The notes beneath the pieces are model-generated. The model worked only from the letters and a program-made list of their open reading frames with translations. It ran no database searches and was not told the DNA's origin. From contig CAYMJV010000007.1 of assembly GCA_964390545.1 (NCBI GenBank), positions 1-60,050 on the forward strand: a stretch of DNA of 60,050 nucleotides, given 5' to 3'. Shown here piece by piece: positions 1 to 8,005 of the stretch. Source of the stretch: CAYMJV01 sp964390545 (GTDB lineage Bacteria > Desulfobacterota > BSN033 > UBA1163). Both the position numbers and the translations under genes were made by a program. Numbering within the stretch: the stretch's first letter is position 1; every line of letters begins with the position of its first letter.

Positions 1-406
1 TCATATCGGCAGAATAAGGTTGTTTGGGTTCTCCCCTTCTTGGCTCCACCGGTGGTTTCTTGGGAGACGGAACTTGAGCGGGCTCCTTTTTGACCTCTGA
101 TGGAGGGGCTACTTTCGCTTCTGTCTTCTTACCTTCAGGTGGAGGAGGAGGTAAAGATTCTTTCATCTCCTTCAAAGCGGATTGCGTGACAAGAGGTGCC
201 CCGCATCGGATGCAGGTTGTCAACTTCTCGTAAAGAAGATGACATTTGGGGCAGATAAGCTTTCCATCCGGTTTCACTCCCCCCCCTTTTTTCGTATCCT
301 GTTGTACCGGCTTAGGCTCTTCTTTAGTGACGAGGTCACCCCCACAGTTACTACAGAAGAGGGTTCCATCTTCATATTCCATGTGGCATTTCATGCAGAC
401 TAACAT
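1..406 (-). CDS. Double zinc-ribbon protein, 3' end cut by window edge
   Basis: Reading from an ATG at 406-404 leftwards, the frame stays open to the window edge (about 135 codons, no stop seen), so the gene is partial at its C-terminus. Two zinc ribbons are visible: C4-x2-C7 with C18-x2-C21, and C52-x2-C55 with C65-x2-C68. After residue 75 comes a Pro/Lys/Glu-rich, probably disordered tail. A Shine-Dalgarno-like GAGGAAAG precedes the start. It lies 47 bp downstream of cobB on the same strand, so the two are probably co-transcribed. The ribbons suggest a nucleic-acid or protein-binding adaptor; the function is unknown. Confidence 0.75.
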   Translation of the reverse strand, partial: MLVCMKCHMEYEDGTLFCSNCGGDLVTKEEPKPVQQDTKKGGGVKPDGKLICPKCHLLYEKLTTCIRCGAPLVTQSALKEMKESLPPPPPEGKKTEAKVAPPSEVKKEPAQVPSPKKPPVEPRRGEPKQPYSADM

Positions 407-430
407 GATGTCTTTCCTCGTTCTTCCTTT

Positions 431-494
431 ACCCCGTTAGAAATTTTGCATTATTAACCAGGAGTTCCCTTTGGAAGCTTACTTCTAACGGGGT
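431..494. repeat. Palindromic dispersed repeat (CCCCGTTAGAA family)
   Basis: ACCCCGTTAGAAA at 431-443 is mirrored by TTCTAACGGGGT at 483-494. The right arm lies inside the cobB reading frame and encodes part of its last residues. The same arms recur at 35642-35803, so this is a dispersed element rather than a private terminator. It may still form a hairpin at the cobB 3' end. Confidence 0.7.
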
Positions 495-1248
495 GAACCT
501 TCTCGAGAATGCTCGCCATGGTTGGGCCGGCAAGGCCGTGAATAACGATATCCGCCGAATGGTCATAAGGAGTCGGATCGCGGTTAATGATCACCAATTT
601 CGCACCATTTCTTTTTGCGACCAAAGGCATGGAAGCCGCAGGTTGAACAACCAGGGACGACCCGATCACAATGAAGAGATCACAGAGCGAGGATCGATGA
701 TAAGCTTCCTGTGTTTCTGCCTCGGGCATGGATTGGCCGAAGGAGATCGTCGCAGGTTTGAGAGGGCCCTTGCAATCGTCACAATAAGGCGCCTTCACTC
801 CTTTTTTTAATCGTTCCTGGATCTCATCGCGGTCATATCTCTTTCCGCAGTCCAGACAGGTAACATACATGGCCGTTCCATGAAGCTGGATCACCTTTCC
901 TTCCGAGTTTCCGGCCTTGAAGTGAAGGCCATCGATATTCTGAGTAATGACACAGTCAAGCTTACCCAGCCTCTCCATCTCGCCAATGGCGAGGTGGGCA
1001 GCATTGGGTGGGGCTTTTTTTATGGGTTCATACATCTCGGTTGCCATCTGCCAGTATTTTTCACGGGAAGCTTCACTGGCAAGAAAGTTCTGAAAGTAGA
1101 AGTCCTCGGGATTGTATCGATCCCAGACTCCTCCGGGACTGCGGAAGTCTGGAATCCCTGACTCGGTGCTGAGGCCTGCCCCTGTAAAAACGACGACACG
1201 CTTGGCGTCTAATATCCATTGAGCCACCTCTTCAATCTGTTTAGTCAT
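454..1248 (-). CDS. cobB: NAD-dependent protein deacylase, sirtuin (Sir2/CobB)
   Basis: Sir2-family enzyme that removes acyl groups from lysine side chains using NAD+, giving nicotinamide and O-acyl-ADP-ribose. The 264 residues show the NAD-binding GAGLSTESGIPDFRS motif (23-37), TQNIDGLH (102-109), the catalytic His123 in QLHG, and a structural zinc site C131-x2-C134 / C156-x2-C159. Length is normal for bacterial CobB (about 235-275). The last dozen residues are partly encoded by the arm of a dispersed repeat, so the C-terminus may have been altered by repeat insertion. A divergent radical SAM gene starts 136 bp away. Confidence 0.93.
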   Translation of the reverse strand: MTKQIEEVAQWILDAKRVVVFTGAGLSTESGIPDFRSPGGVWDRYNPEDFYFQNFLASEASREKYWQMATEMYEPIKKAPPNAAHLAIGEMERLGKLDCVITQNIDGLHFKAGNSEGKVIQLHGTAMYVTCLDCGKRYDRDEIQERLKKGVKAPYCDDCKGPLKPATISFGQSMPEAETQEAYHRSSLCDLFIVIGSSLVVQPAASMPLVAKRNGAKLVIINRDPTPYDHSADIVIHGLAGPTMASILEKVHPVRSKLPKGTPG

Positions 1249-1384
1249 CCAATCCCTCTGACTTCATATTTCCTTGCCGCAAGCAGGTATTTTGAAGGTT
1301 TTAACCTTTAACTTATAACTTTCTATACCATACCCTCCTCCTCTCTTGCAAGGAAGAGATGGCATGTGATAAAATTTAAAACAA

Positions 1385-2413
1385 ATGAAATGCAATCTAA
1401 TTAAGCAGGGATACCCACAGGGGAGTTGCTTTACAGAGGTTGAAGGAAAAAAAGTGGTGGCCTGCGAGGCCACTCTCAAGCAAACGGACACCGGCCCCCT
1501 CCGATTGATCTCTTCGGTTCATCTCTCCCGGCCGGAAAATTACCTTTCCATTTACCAATCTGGTTGTAGCTTCTCGTGCCGGAAATGTCACTCCTGGACC
1601 TTCACCAAAATTGCCCAAGGAGATTGGTGGTCCCCTGCCGAAATTCTAAAGGCGTGCAAGGAGTATGAGAAAGGGGTGACCCTTCGAGAACCCCGGGAAA
1701 GGGCGACCGCCTTTCACGCTCACGATTCCTGTCGTTGTTGTGGGTCTTGCGTGATGCATGGGAAACGGTCATCCCTCTGCCCGAAGATCATTCAGAAGAA
1801 GGAGATTCTCCTGAGTCCCCAAGGATGGGGACCAGCACGTAACATCGTTGCCTTCACCGGGGGAGATCTCACCTGCTGCCCCGAGTTTTACCTGGAGTGC
1901 GCTCGTCTCATCAAGGCAGAGACCAGCCTCTGGGTGCTGATAGAGACCAATGGTTATGGTCTCACTCCCCAGAACCTCGATGCCATGAAGGAAGCTGGAG
2001 TCGATTCCTTTTGGCTTGATATCAAGGCCTATGACGAGACAGACCATAAGTGGCTGACGGGTTGTTTCAACCGGAACCTTCTTAGATTGCCTGAAGAGAT
2101 TCTCAAAAGGGGGTTTGTGCTCGAAGTCCTTTCCCTGTATATCCCTAATCTAGTCGAAACACCGCAATTGAAGAAGGTTGCCCAGCACCTTTTTGAGGTG
2201 GATTCCGATATCCCATTCACCCTTTTGGCCTTTTTCCCAGAATATCAGATGAAAAAATACAAGAGCCCAAAGGTCTCTGAGATGATAGAGGCCTACAGTG
2301 CAATCAAAACCGTCGGTTTGAGGAATGTGAGGCTGGGGAACGCCGGCATCTTCGCTTCAACCAAGGAGGATCATCACCTCCTGAAAGAGAGAGTGGGAGC
2401 GGGGAACTACTAA
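1385..2413 (+). CDS. Radical SAM protein, PFL-activase-like
   Basis: 342-residue radical SAM enzyme. The 4Fe-4S motif C61-x3-C65-x2-C68 ends in CHSW, as in glycyl-radical-enzyme activases and the AmmeMemoRadiSam group. A GGDLTCCPEF segment near residue 160 resembles the GGEP-type SAM-binding motif, and IETNGYG (about 182-188) and DIKAYD (about 210-215) follow the activase pattern. Extra cysteines occur before residue 30 and around 119-137 (CRCCGSC, C), suggesting an additional metal site. No glycyl-radical enzyme lies nearby, so the substrate is unknown. It is read divergently from cobB and transcribed alone. Confidence 0.85.
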   Translation: MKCNLIKQGYPQGSCFTEVEGKKVVACEATLKQTDTGPLRLISSVHLSRPENYLSIYQSGCSFSCRKCHSWTFTKIAQGDWWSPAEILKACKEYEKGVTLREPRERATAFHAHDSCRCCGSCVMHGKRSSLCPKIIQKKEILLSPQGWGPARNIVAFTGGDLTCCPEFYLECARLIKAETSLWVLIETNGYGLTPQNLDAMKEAGVDSFWLDIKAYDETDHKWLTGCFNRNLLRLPEEILKRGFVLEVLSLYIPNLVETPQLKKVAQHLFEVDSDIPFTLLAFFPEYQMKKYKSPKVSEMIEAYSAIKTVGLRNVRLGNAGIFASTKEDHHLLKERVGAGNY

Positions 2414-2602
2414 AGAAAGTTCAGAGTTTAAAGTTAAAAGTTGAAATTGAAGAAATGGAGATCAAACAAAGAGGGTAAGGGGGAGAAAAACGGAAAGAAT
2501 GAAGCGGGGGGGCGTGGGGGCGCCCGCGACACCTACAGCCGATAGAAGGTCATCTATTGAGATTTCAGTGGCAGACTTCAAAGGGCACAGATTAACAAGT
2601 AA

Positions 2603-2840
2603 ATACCTTAAATGTCAAATGTCAAAACCCAAATGCCAAATCAATGTCAAATTTTAAAATTAGGAAACCTTTGAAATTTAAGCTTTGGATTTCATTTGGC
2701 CGGCAAGTGCCCTGACAAACCCCAGCTTGCAGGCGGGGTCGAGGGGCACAATACAAATGATATTTCATTACCGGGAAGCGTCGCCTTTTGGGCGGAAAGC
2801 TTCACATTTGAACTTTGTCATTTGACATTTTCACGGGACG
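2603..2840. repeat. Nested repeats: TGTCAAA inverted repeat with inner GC-rich element
   Basis: The 2414-2952 gap holds no convincing gene. Arms of TGTCAAATGTCAAA type (about 2610-2660) are mirrored by TTTGTCATTTGACATTTT (about 2814-2832). Between them lies a different element at 2698-2805 (GGCCGGCAAGTGCCC ... GGGGCACAAT ... ACCGGGAAGC ... GCTTCAC) with further copies at 40055-40165 and, inverted, at 54819-54944. One repeat therefore seems to have inserted into another. Upstream, 2414-2602 shows nothing recognisable. Confidence 0.7.
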
Positions 2841-2952
2841 GGAATTGTTTCACCTGCCTGCGGCAGGCAGGGATTTCTGATTTTTTGCGTTGTATCCAGA
2901 TTCAGATTGTGGTAACTTGACGACAGTTTGGACGTGTTGATAGGGGGCTCCC

Positions 2953-4323
2953 TTGGATAAGAAAGTCCTCGTCGTTGATGATGAGGAGAGAGTGGTTCAA
3001 TCGATTACAGGGGTTTTGGAAGACGAAGGGTTTCAGGTCGCTTCAGCAAAAAGTGGGGAAGAGGCCATTGGAATCTTTCAACGGGAAAAGCCGGATGTGG
3101 CACTCGTGGACATCTGGATGCCGGGGATGGATGGCATGGAAGTGCTCAAGAGACTCAAAGGGATATCCCCGGATTGCCAGGTGATCATGATATCAGGGCA
3201 TGCCACGATTTCAACGGCCATGACGGCCGTGAAACTGGGCGCCTTCGATTTCATTGAAAAACCTCTTTCCCTCGATCTTCTCCTCCAGACCATCCGCCGT
3301 GCGCTCGATCAACAGAAGGAATTGGTAACGATTCAACCCGTGGAGGAAAATGTTCTCCAAAAGACCTTGTTCCCAAGAGAGATAGGCGAGGAAATGGTCC
3401 ATCGGACCCCGACTCCCTCGAGGCCATCGACTTTTCTTTCCGGGGAGGCTTCGAAAGGGAAAGGGGCCTCCCTGTTCCCCCAGCGAACCATTAAAAAGAG
3501 CGTCGTCCTTTACGGGACTGGGCTCCATTCAGGAATGAAGACGGGGCTCCTGTTTCAGCCTCTTCCACCCAATAGCGGAATCCTTTTCGGAAGTGTCTCT
3601 TCCGATGAAGTGGTTCCTGCCCATCTCGATTTTGTCCAGACGACGGAACTTGCCACTTCTTTGAAGAAGGGGAGGGCGATCGCCAAGACGGTAGAACATC
3701 TCATGGCCGTTCTGCATGCCTATCATATTACTAATTTAATGATAAAGATGATCGAGGAAATTCCAATCATGGATGGGTCCGCTCTCGAATTCTGCAAGGT
3801 CCTGGAGGAAGCTGGGATCGAGGAGCAGGAGGAGAGGGTGGATGAATTGATCATCAATCGTCGGCTGGAGGTTATCTATAAAAATAAATCCCTGGTGATT
3901 GAGCCCGCCGAAGCCTTTTCAATTTGCTATTTCCTGGATTACCCATCCCCCATTGGAAAGCAGTCCCTCGAATTCATTCTCGAGAACGAGGAAGCTTTTC
4001 GAAGCCAGATCGCTCCAGCAAGAACCTTTGGATTCCTCAAAGATGTGGAAATGCTCGAACGAATGGGGATGGGAGAAGGAGGCAGGCTTCACAACTTCAT
4101 CCTGGTGGATGATGAAAAGATCGTCAATACCGAATTAAGGTTTCCAGACGAATTTGTCCGTCATAAGATCCTGGACCTGGTAGGCGATTTCTATCTCCTC
4201 AACCGCCCGGTTCGAGGAAAGGTGACGGCTCAGTTTACCGGCCATTCTGAAAACATCGCCCTTCTCAGAAAGGTTCAAGATGAGGAAAGGAAAAAAGAAC
4301 ATCAGGAATCGACACGATCCTGA
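2953..4323 (+). CDS. lpxC: Response-regulator receiver domain fused to LpxC deacetylase
   Basis: A 456-residue fusion starting at TTG. Residues 1-120 are a CheY-like receiver with acidic pocket D9-D10, phospho-acceptor D53 and K103. A Pro/Ser-rich linker (about 121-177) leads into LpxC (about 178-445), which removes the acetyl group from UDP-3-O-acyl-GlcNAc, the committed step of lipid A synthesis. Its zinc and catalytic residues are present: E248-H249 (TVEHL), H404 and D408 (FVRHKILD), H431, plus ARTFGF near 356-361. The LpxC part is slightly shorter than the usual 300 residues but looks active. LpxC is normally a single-domain enzyme, so phosphorylation-controlled lipid A synthesis is a reasonable inference. 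No kinase gene lies beside it. Confidence 0.9.
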   Translation: MDKKVLVVDDEERVVQSITGVLEDEGFQVASAKSGEEAIGIFQREKPDVALVDIWMPGMDGMEVLKRLKGISPDCQVIMISGHATISTAMTAVKLGAFDFIEKPLSLDLLLQTIRRALDQQKELVTIQPVEENVLQKTLFPREIGEEMVHRTPTPSRPSTFLSGEASKGKGASLFPQRTIKKSVVLYGTGLHSGMKTGLLFQPLPPNSGILFGSVSSDEVVPAHLDFVQTTELATSLKKGRAIAKTVEHLMAVLHAYHITNLMIKMIEEIPIMDGSALEFCKVLEEAGIEEQEERVDELIINRRLEVIYKNKSLVIEPAEAFSICYFLDYPSPIGKQSLEFILENEEAFRSQIAPARTFGFLKDVEMLERMGMGEGGRLHNFILVDDEKIVNTELRFPDEFVRHKILDLVGDFYLLNRPVRGKVTAQFTGHSENIALLRKVQDEERKKEHQESTRS

Positions 4324-4370
4324 TGGGTCATTTGTCAAGTGCGAGGGCCTTTCCTTTTTTGGAGGGAAAA

Positions 4371-4766
4371 ATGGGATACGAAGAGACTCGACCTGCTGTC
4401 AAAGAATTCTTGGATATGCTGGCTGACCTTTTGGCTGAGAAGTATTTTGAGCGCATGGACGATCGGATGAAAAAGATACCGGAACTACGAAGATTGATCA
4501 CCGCCAAAGAAGCCGGTCAGTACTTAAGCCTTTCAACCGATACGATCTATCGTATGGCTTCGCTAAAAAAAATGCCTTACCTCAAGATTGGAGACCGGGT
4601 TCTTTTCGATGTGAAGGCCCTGGATCAGTGGATTGAGAAGCATATGGTTCGAGAAAAAGAATGGAAAAGACAAGAACTGAAGATCGAGATCGAGAGGGAA
4701 AAGTCGAATAGTAAATCTTCTAAAGAATCCGACCTACTGAGCCTCCTTAGAAAAAAGAAAAACTGA
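4371..4766 (+). CDS. Excisionase-like helix-turn-helix DNA-binding protein
   Basis: 131 residues from an ATG preceded by a strong GGAGGG, preferred over an in-frame ATG 48 bp upstream that lacks one. Residues about 42-92 (LITAKEAGQYLSLSTDTIYRM ... DRVLFDVKALDQWIEKH, shown in parts) form the MerR/excisionase-like HTH_17 fold that binds DNA. The N-terminus is helical and the C-terminus is Lys/Glu-rich, probably coiled. It begins 47 bp after the receiver-LpxC gene, so the two are likely co-transcribed and it may be a local regulator. No integrase or phage gene is present, so a role in excision is unlikely. Confidence 0.75.
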   Translation: MGYEETRPAVKEFLDMLADLLAEKYFERMDDRMKKIPELRRLITAKEAGQYLSLSTDTIYRMASLKKMPYLKIGDRVLFDVKALDQWIEKHMVREKEWKRQELKIEIEREKSNSKSSKESDLLSLLRKKKN

Positions 4767-4810
4767 AATATTTTTCTTAGTACCTCGAGAATAGGTTCGC
4801 GTCAAATTCG

Positions 4811-6082
4811 ATGAAAGAATATCCGATTCCATGTGGGAAGAAGACGGTCGCTTTACAGATTCCTGACAGCGTTCCTGTCCAGTGGGTGGCGTCCAGAGAA
4901 ATGAAACCCGCTCAGGATGTGAGAAGGGCGGTTGAGGAAGCCCTCAACCGCCCAATAGGGACGTCACGGCTCCGGGATCTGGTGAGACCGGGACAAACGG
5001 TAGCCCTGGTCGTCACCGACATCACCCGCAGACTACCGGAGGAGATCATCGTCCCCATCCTTCTGAAGGAACTGGAGGCCGGCGGAATTGCGAAGAAAAA
5101 TATCACCGCAGTCGTTGCCACCGGCACCCACCGACCCAACACCCCACAGGAGCTCCTGGAAAAATTCGGGGATGTGGTGAACGAAATCCTATTCATCAAT
5201 CATGATGCATACAACCCCGATGGTCTGGTCGATCTCGGCCATTCCCCGGGAGGCATCCCTCTCATATTTAACAGGGCGGTTGCACAGGCGGATGTTCGAA
5301 TTTCAACGGGAGTGATCGAAACCCACCTTCTTGCGGGATACAGTGGTGGCGTCAAGAGCATTGCCGTGGGTGTGGCTGGAGAGGAAACAATTGGCGCCAC
5401 TCATAATTACGGGATGCTCCAGCGGACGCGCATTGGGATCATCGAGGGGAATGAATTCAGGAAATTTCTGACAGAAGCCACTCAGGCCCTTGGACTTCAT
5501 TTCATCGTCAATGTGGTCCAGACCGGAAAAAAGGAGGTTGTGAAGGTGGTGGCAGGAGATCCGGTCAGCGCCTTTCATGAAGGGGTGAAAGTGGCAAGAG
5601 ATCTTTACGAGGTGGAGATTGATCATGCCGCAGAGATTGTTATCAGTGGAGTGAGCTATCCAAAGAGCCGCGATCTTTATCAGGCGACCCGGTCAGCCAA
5701 CGCGGTGATCTACGGTCCAAAGCCAGTGGTGAGGCAAGGAGGTGTTATCCTCATTCCAGCACCTTGCGAAGACGGATGCGGTCATCCGGGCTACTGCGAA
5801 ATCATGCGGCGTGCCGAAGATGTGGATGACATAATCGCCATCTCCCGCGAGGAAGGTTTTGCCGCAGGAGAGCAGAAAGCTCTCATCCTTGCCCGGATCC
5901 TAAAGTGTGCAAGAATCGTCGTCACGGATTGCACTCTTCCCGTGGAGACGCTCAAAGAACTTTACCTGGAGTCCGTTCCGACCCTCCAGGAGGCGCTGGA
6001 TCAGGAATTAAGAAGAAATCCAAAAGCAAGGGTTACCCTGATACCCGATGGACTGTTGACCTTGCCCATTGTTAGGGGATAA
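4811..6082 (+). CDS. larA: LarA-family nickel-pincer racemase (lactate racemase-like)
   Basis: 423-residue DUF2088/LarA protein. The residues that hold the nickel-pincer nucleotide in LarA are conserved at nearly the same positions: H107 in TGTHRP, H172 in ETHLLAGYSGG, K182 and H198. Family members racemise or epimerise 2-hydroxy acids (lactate, malate, hydroxyglutarate and others), so the substrate cannot be fixed. The genes that make the cofactor (larB, larC, larE) are absent here and must lie elsewhere. The Shine-Dalgarno is weak. Neighbouring sugar-acid genes suggest a hydroxy-acid substrate, which is inference. Confidence 0.88.
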   Translation: MKEYPIPCGKKTVALQIPDSVPVQWVASREMKPAQDVRRAVEEALNRPIGTSRLRDLVRPGQTVALVVTDITRRLPEEIIVPILLKELEAGGIAKKNITAVVATGTHRPNTPQELLEKFGDVVNEILFINHDAYNPDGLVDLGHSPGGIPLIFNRAVAQADVRISTGVIETHLLAGYSGGVKSIAVGVAGEETIGATHNYGMLQRTRIGIIEGNEFRKFLTEATQALGLHFIVNVVQTGKKEVVKVVAGDPVSAFHEGVKVARDLYEVEIDHAAEIVISGVSYPKSRDLYQATRSANAVIYGPKPVVRQGGVILIPAPCEDGCGHPGYCEIMRRAEDVDDIIAISREEGFAAGEQKALILARILKCARIVVTDCTLPVETLKELYLESVPTLQEALDQELRRNPKARVTLIPDGLLTLPIVRG

Positions 6083-6242
6083 TCCCTCCCTCCCATCCTC
6101 CCTTTTTAATTTGAGTGGGGATTAATTATTAATGGAGGTTGATGTAAACTGAATCCTCCCTCGGCTTGAGGGCGAGGGGTTTCCACCATCCCCGACGGAG
6201 ACACTAAGGAATTTGGTTTTATAAAAAGGGATTTTTTTAAGC

Positions 6243-6521
6243 ATGGCTATCACTGTAAAATTTCTCTCCGCTTTTCAGGATTTAACCCATTCGAAGAAAC
6301 TTTTCTTTGTAGAAAAGAAAAGACTTGATCAAATCATTGATGATCTTGAGATCCAAATCCCTGGGCTTAAGAAGAGGTTAGTTGATCAGGATGGTAGAAT
6401 CCACCCGGCCTATCAGGTGGTCCATATCGAAGGCGATATTCAAAAGTTGTGCAAGACTTTAGATTGTCCCATCGGGGATGGAGAGGAAATTGTTATCATT
6501 CCCCTTATCAGTGGGGGCTAG
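6243..6521 (+). CDS. MoaD/ThiS-family sulfur-carrier protein
   Basis: 92-residue beta-grasp protein ending in Gly-Gly, the tail that is adenylated and thiocarboxylated in MoaD and ThiS. The segment GDGEEIVIIPLISGG matches the family C-terminus. Such carriers supply sulfur to molybdopterin, thiazole or related products. A stand-alone copy in a window that also encodes a tungsten/molybdenum AOR (13319) suggests pterin-cofactor synthesis, as seen next to many AOR genes, but no MoaE or MoeB lies beside it. It sits alone between the convergent larA and fadR-like genes. Confidence 0.82.
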   Translation: MAITVKFLSAFQDLTHSKKLFFVEKKRLDQIIDDLEIQIPGLKKRLVDQDGRIHPAYQVVHIEGDIQKLCKTLDCPIGDGEEIVIIPLISGG

Positions 6522-6559
6522 GGGCTTTTGAGTTCAACCTAAACAGGAATGATCCCCAA

Positions 6560-7303
6560 TCATCTCCTGAGTCGTTGGCGATGCATCTCCTCCCTCCATT
6601 CGCTCTCCACAAATAGAAGGTGGCGCTCCATCTTCTTTCCAGCCAATCCGGGATTTCTATTTTTGATGGCCTCGTAAATCTCCTGATGTTGTTTAATAAG
6701 AATTTTGTTTTTCCCGGGACGCCTGATGAAATTACTGATCTTGAACATGGAGAGGAATATCTGTCTTATAGTGGTCATCATATGAACCATCAGGGTATTG
6801 TGGGATGCTTCTGCAATGGCAATATGGAAATCGATATCTGGTTTCCCTAAAATTTCCCTGGAATCGATCAATTTCTCCATCTCTGAAAGGGCCTTTTCCA
6901 TTTTCTTTAGTTCTTTTGCAGTGATGAATTCCGCTGACTTTTTTGCACACCACACCTCGATCAGTTTTCGGATCTCGATAAATTCATAAATCTTCTCGAC
7001 CTCTTCGGTCATCAGGGTAAGGAAGGGGGATTCGATCAGATGAGAAGCCGCAGAGAGGATGAACGTTCCCTCTCCCTGCCGAACCTTGACCAGACCTTTG
7101 CTCTCCGCCTTTTTTAGGGCTTCCCGGATCGATTGCCGACTTACCTTTAAATCCCTTGCCAAAACTCGCTCCGGAGGGAGTCTCTCGCCCGGTTTCAGTT
7201 TTCCATTACTGATGAGGGAGAGGAGTTGGTCATAGACCTCATCCAAAATCTTCTTCTTCATAACGGGCCGGAATTTATTTCGATGAGGATAGGATGTTTT
7301 CAA
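6560..7303 (-). CDS. FadR/GntR-family transcriptional regulator
   Basis: 247 residues. The N-terminal winged helix (about 15-85) carries the GntR pattern PGERLPPERVLARDLKVSR followed by SIREALKKAESKGLV. The rest is an all-helical FCD ligand-binding domain typical of the FadR subfamily, whose members sense carboxylic acids. The start is TTG at 7303 with AAGAAGGA upstream; the ATG 42 bp further in has no ribosome-binding site. It ends the minus-strand series importer, UROD protein, corrinoid protein, so it probably controls that unit in response to a substrate or product. Confidence 0.88.
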   Translation of the reverse strand: MKTSYPHRNKFRPVMKKKILDEVYDQLLSLISNGKLKPGERLPPERVLARDLKVSRQSIREALKKAESKGLVKVRQGEGTFILSAASHLIESPFLTLMTEEVEKIYEFIEIRKLIEVWCAKKSAEFITAKELKKMEKALSEMEKLIDSREILGKPDIDFHIAIAEASHNTLMVHMMTTIRQIFLSMFKISNFIRRPGKNKILIKQHQEIYEAIKNRNPGLAGKKMERHLLFVESEWREEMHRQRLRR

Positions 7304-7345
7304 AATTTTCCTTCTTCAGAATCGCCTGCCGTTGATTCATTCAGA

Positions 7346-8002
7346 CTAGAGATTTCTCTTTCTCGTCGTGATCCAATGTTTTGCCTTTTGGGTGCACTCG
7401 AATGCATCCTTTGCATAACCATCAGCCCCTATCTCATCGGCCAAGGCTTGTGTGACCACCGCACCTCCCACAAAAATATAGAGCTTCTCTCGGATCCCCT
7501 TCTCTTGGAAGAGTTTGATCACACTCTTCATGTTTAACATGGTGGTGGTTAACAGGGATGACATCCCAACAAAATCTGGCTGAATCTCCAGGGCCTTCTT
7601 AAGAAACTTCTCGTCAGGCACATCAATCCCAAGGTCATAGACTTCAAAACCTGCACCCGTGAGCATCGTGGAGACAATGTTCTTTCCGATATCGTGCAGA
7701 TCCCCTTTAACGGTTCCGATCAGAAATCTTCCCAGACGGCCCTCATGTGAGGATGCAAAATAGGGATCGAGAAGATCCATGGCCCTTTTCATGATATGGC
7801 CGGCGAGAGCAAGCTCGCTCAGGAAATATTCCTTTCTCTCAAACCTTTGGCTGATTCCATCCATTCCTGGAGAGAGGCCGTTTTTCAATATCTCAAAGGG
7901 AGGGATCCCCTCATTCAGAGCTCTTTTTATCCCTTCGAGGGTCTCCTCGATATTCAGGGCCTCCATCTTGAGGGATAAGCTTTTCAAAATCTCATCGTCC
8001 AT
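7346..8002 (-). CDS. Corrinoid-binding methyl-carrier protein (MtaC/MtbC-like)
   Basis: 218-residue two-domain protein. Residues 1-85 form the helical cap seen in MetH and MtaC. The Rossmann part contains the base-off cobalamin motif D101-x-H103-x2-G106 (VKGDLHDIGKNIV); H103 should be the lower cobalt ligand. A downstream SSLLTTTM and GGA fit the usual dimethylbenzimidazole pocket. It carries methyl groups between a substrate methyltransferase and an acceptor methyltransferase. It starts 3 bp after the UROD-family gene, implying translational coupling and a direct partnership. Confidence 0.92.
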   Translation of the reverse strand: MDDEILKSLSLKMEALNIEETLEGIKRALNEGIPPFEILKNGLSPGMDGISQRFERKEYFLSELALAGHIMKRAMDLLDPYFASSHEGRLGRFLIGTVKGDLHDIGKNIVSTMLTGAGFEVYDLGIDVPDEKFLKKALEIQPDFVGMSSLLTTTMLNMKSVIKLFQEKGIREKLYIFVGGAVVTQALADEIGADGYAKDAFECTQKAKHWITTRKRNL

Positions 8003-8005
8003 TTT

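Noticed and set aside
4371..4766. Excisionase-like protein considered as part of an integrated element
   Set aside because: No integrase, attachment site or phage gene is nearby; this HTH fold is also common in ordinary regulators.
6083..6242. A GC-rich stretch upstream of the MoaD-like gene, considered as a molybdenum or tungsten cofactor riboswitch
   Set aside because: The conserved cofactor-riboswitch core could not be matched, and GAGGGCGAGGGG resembles the dispersed repeats seen elsewhere.
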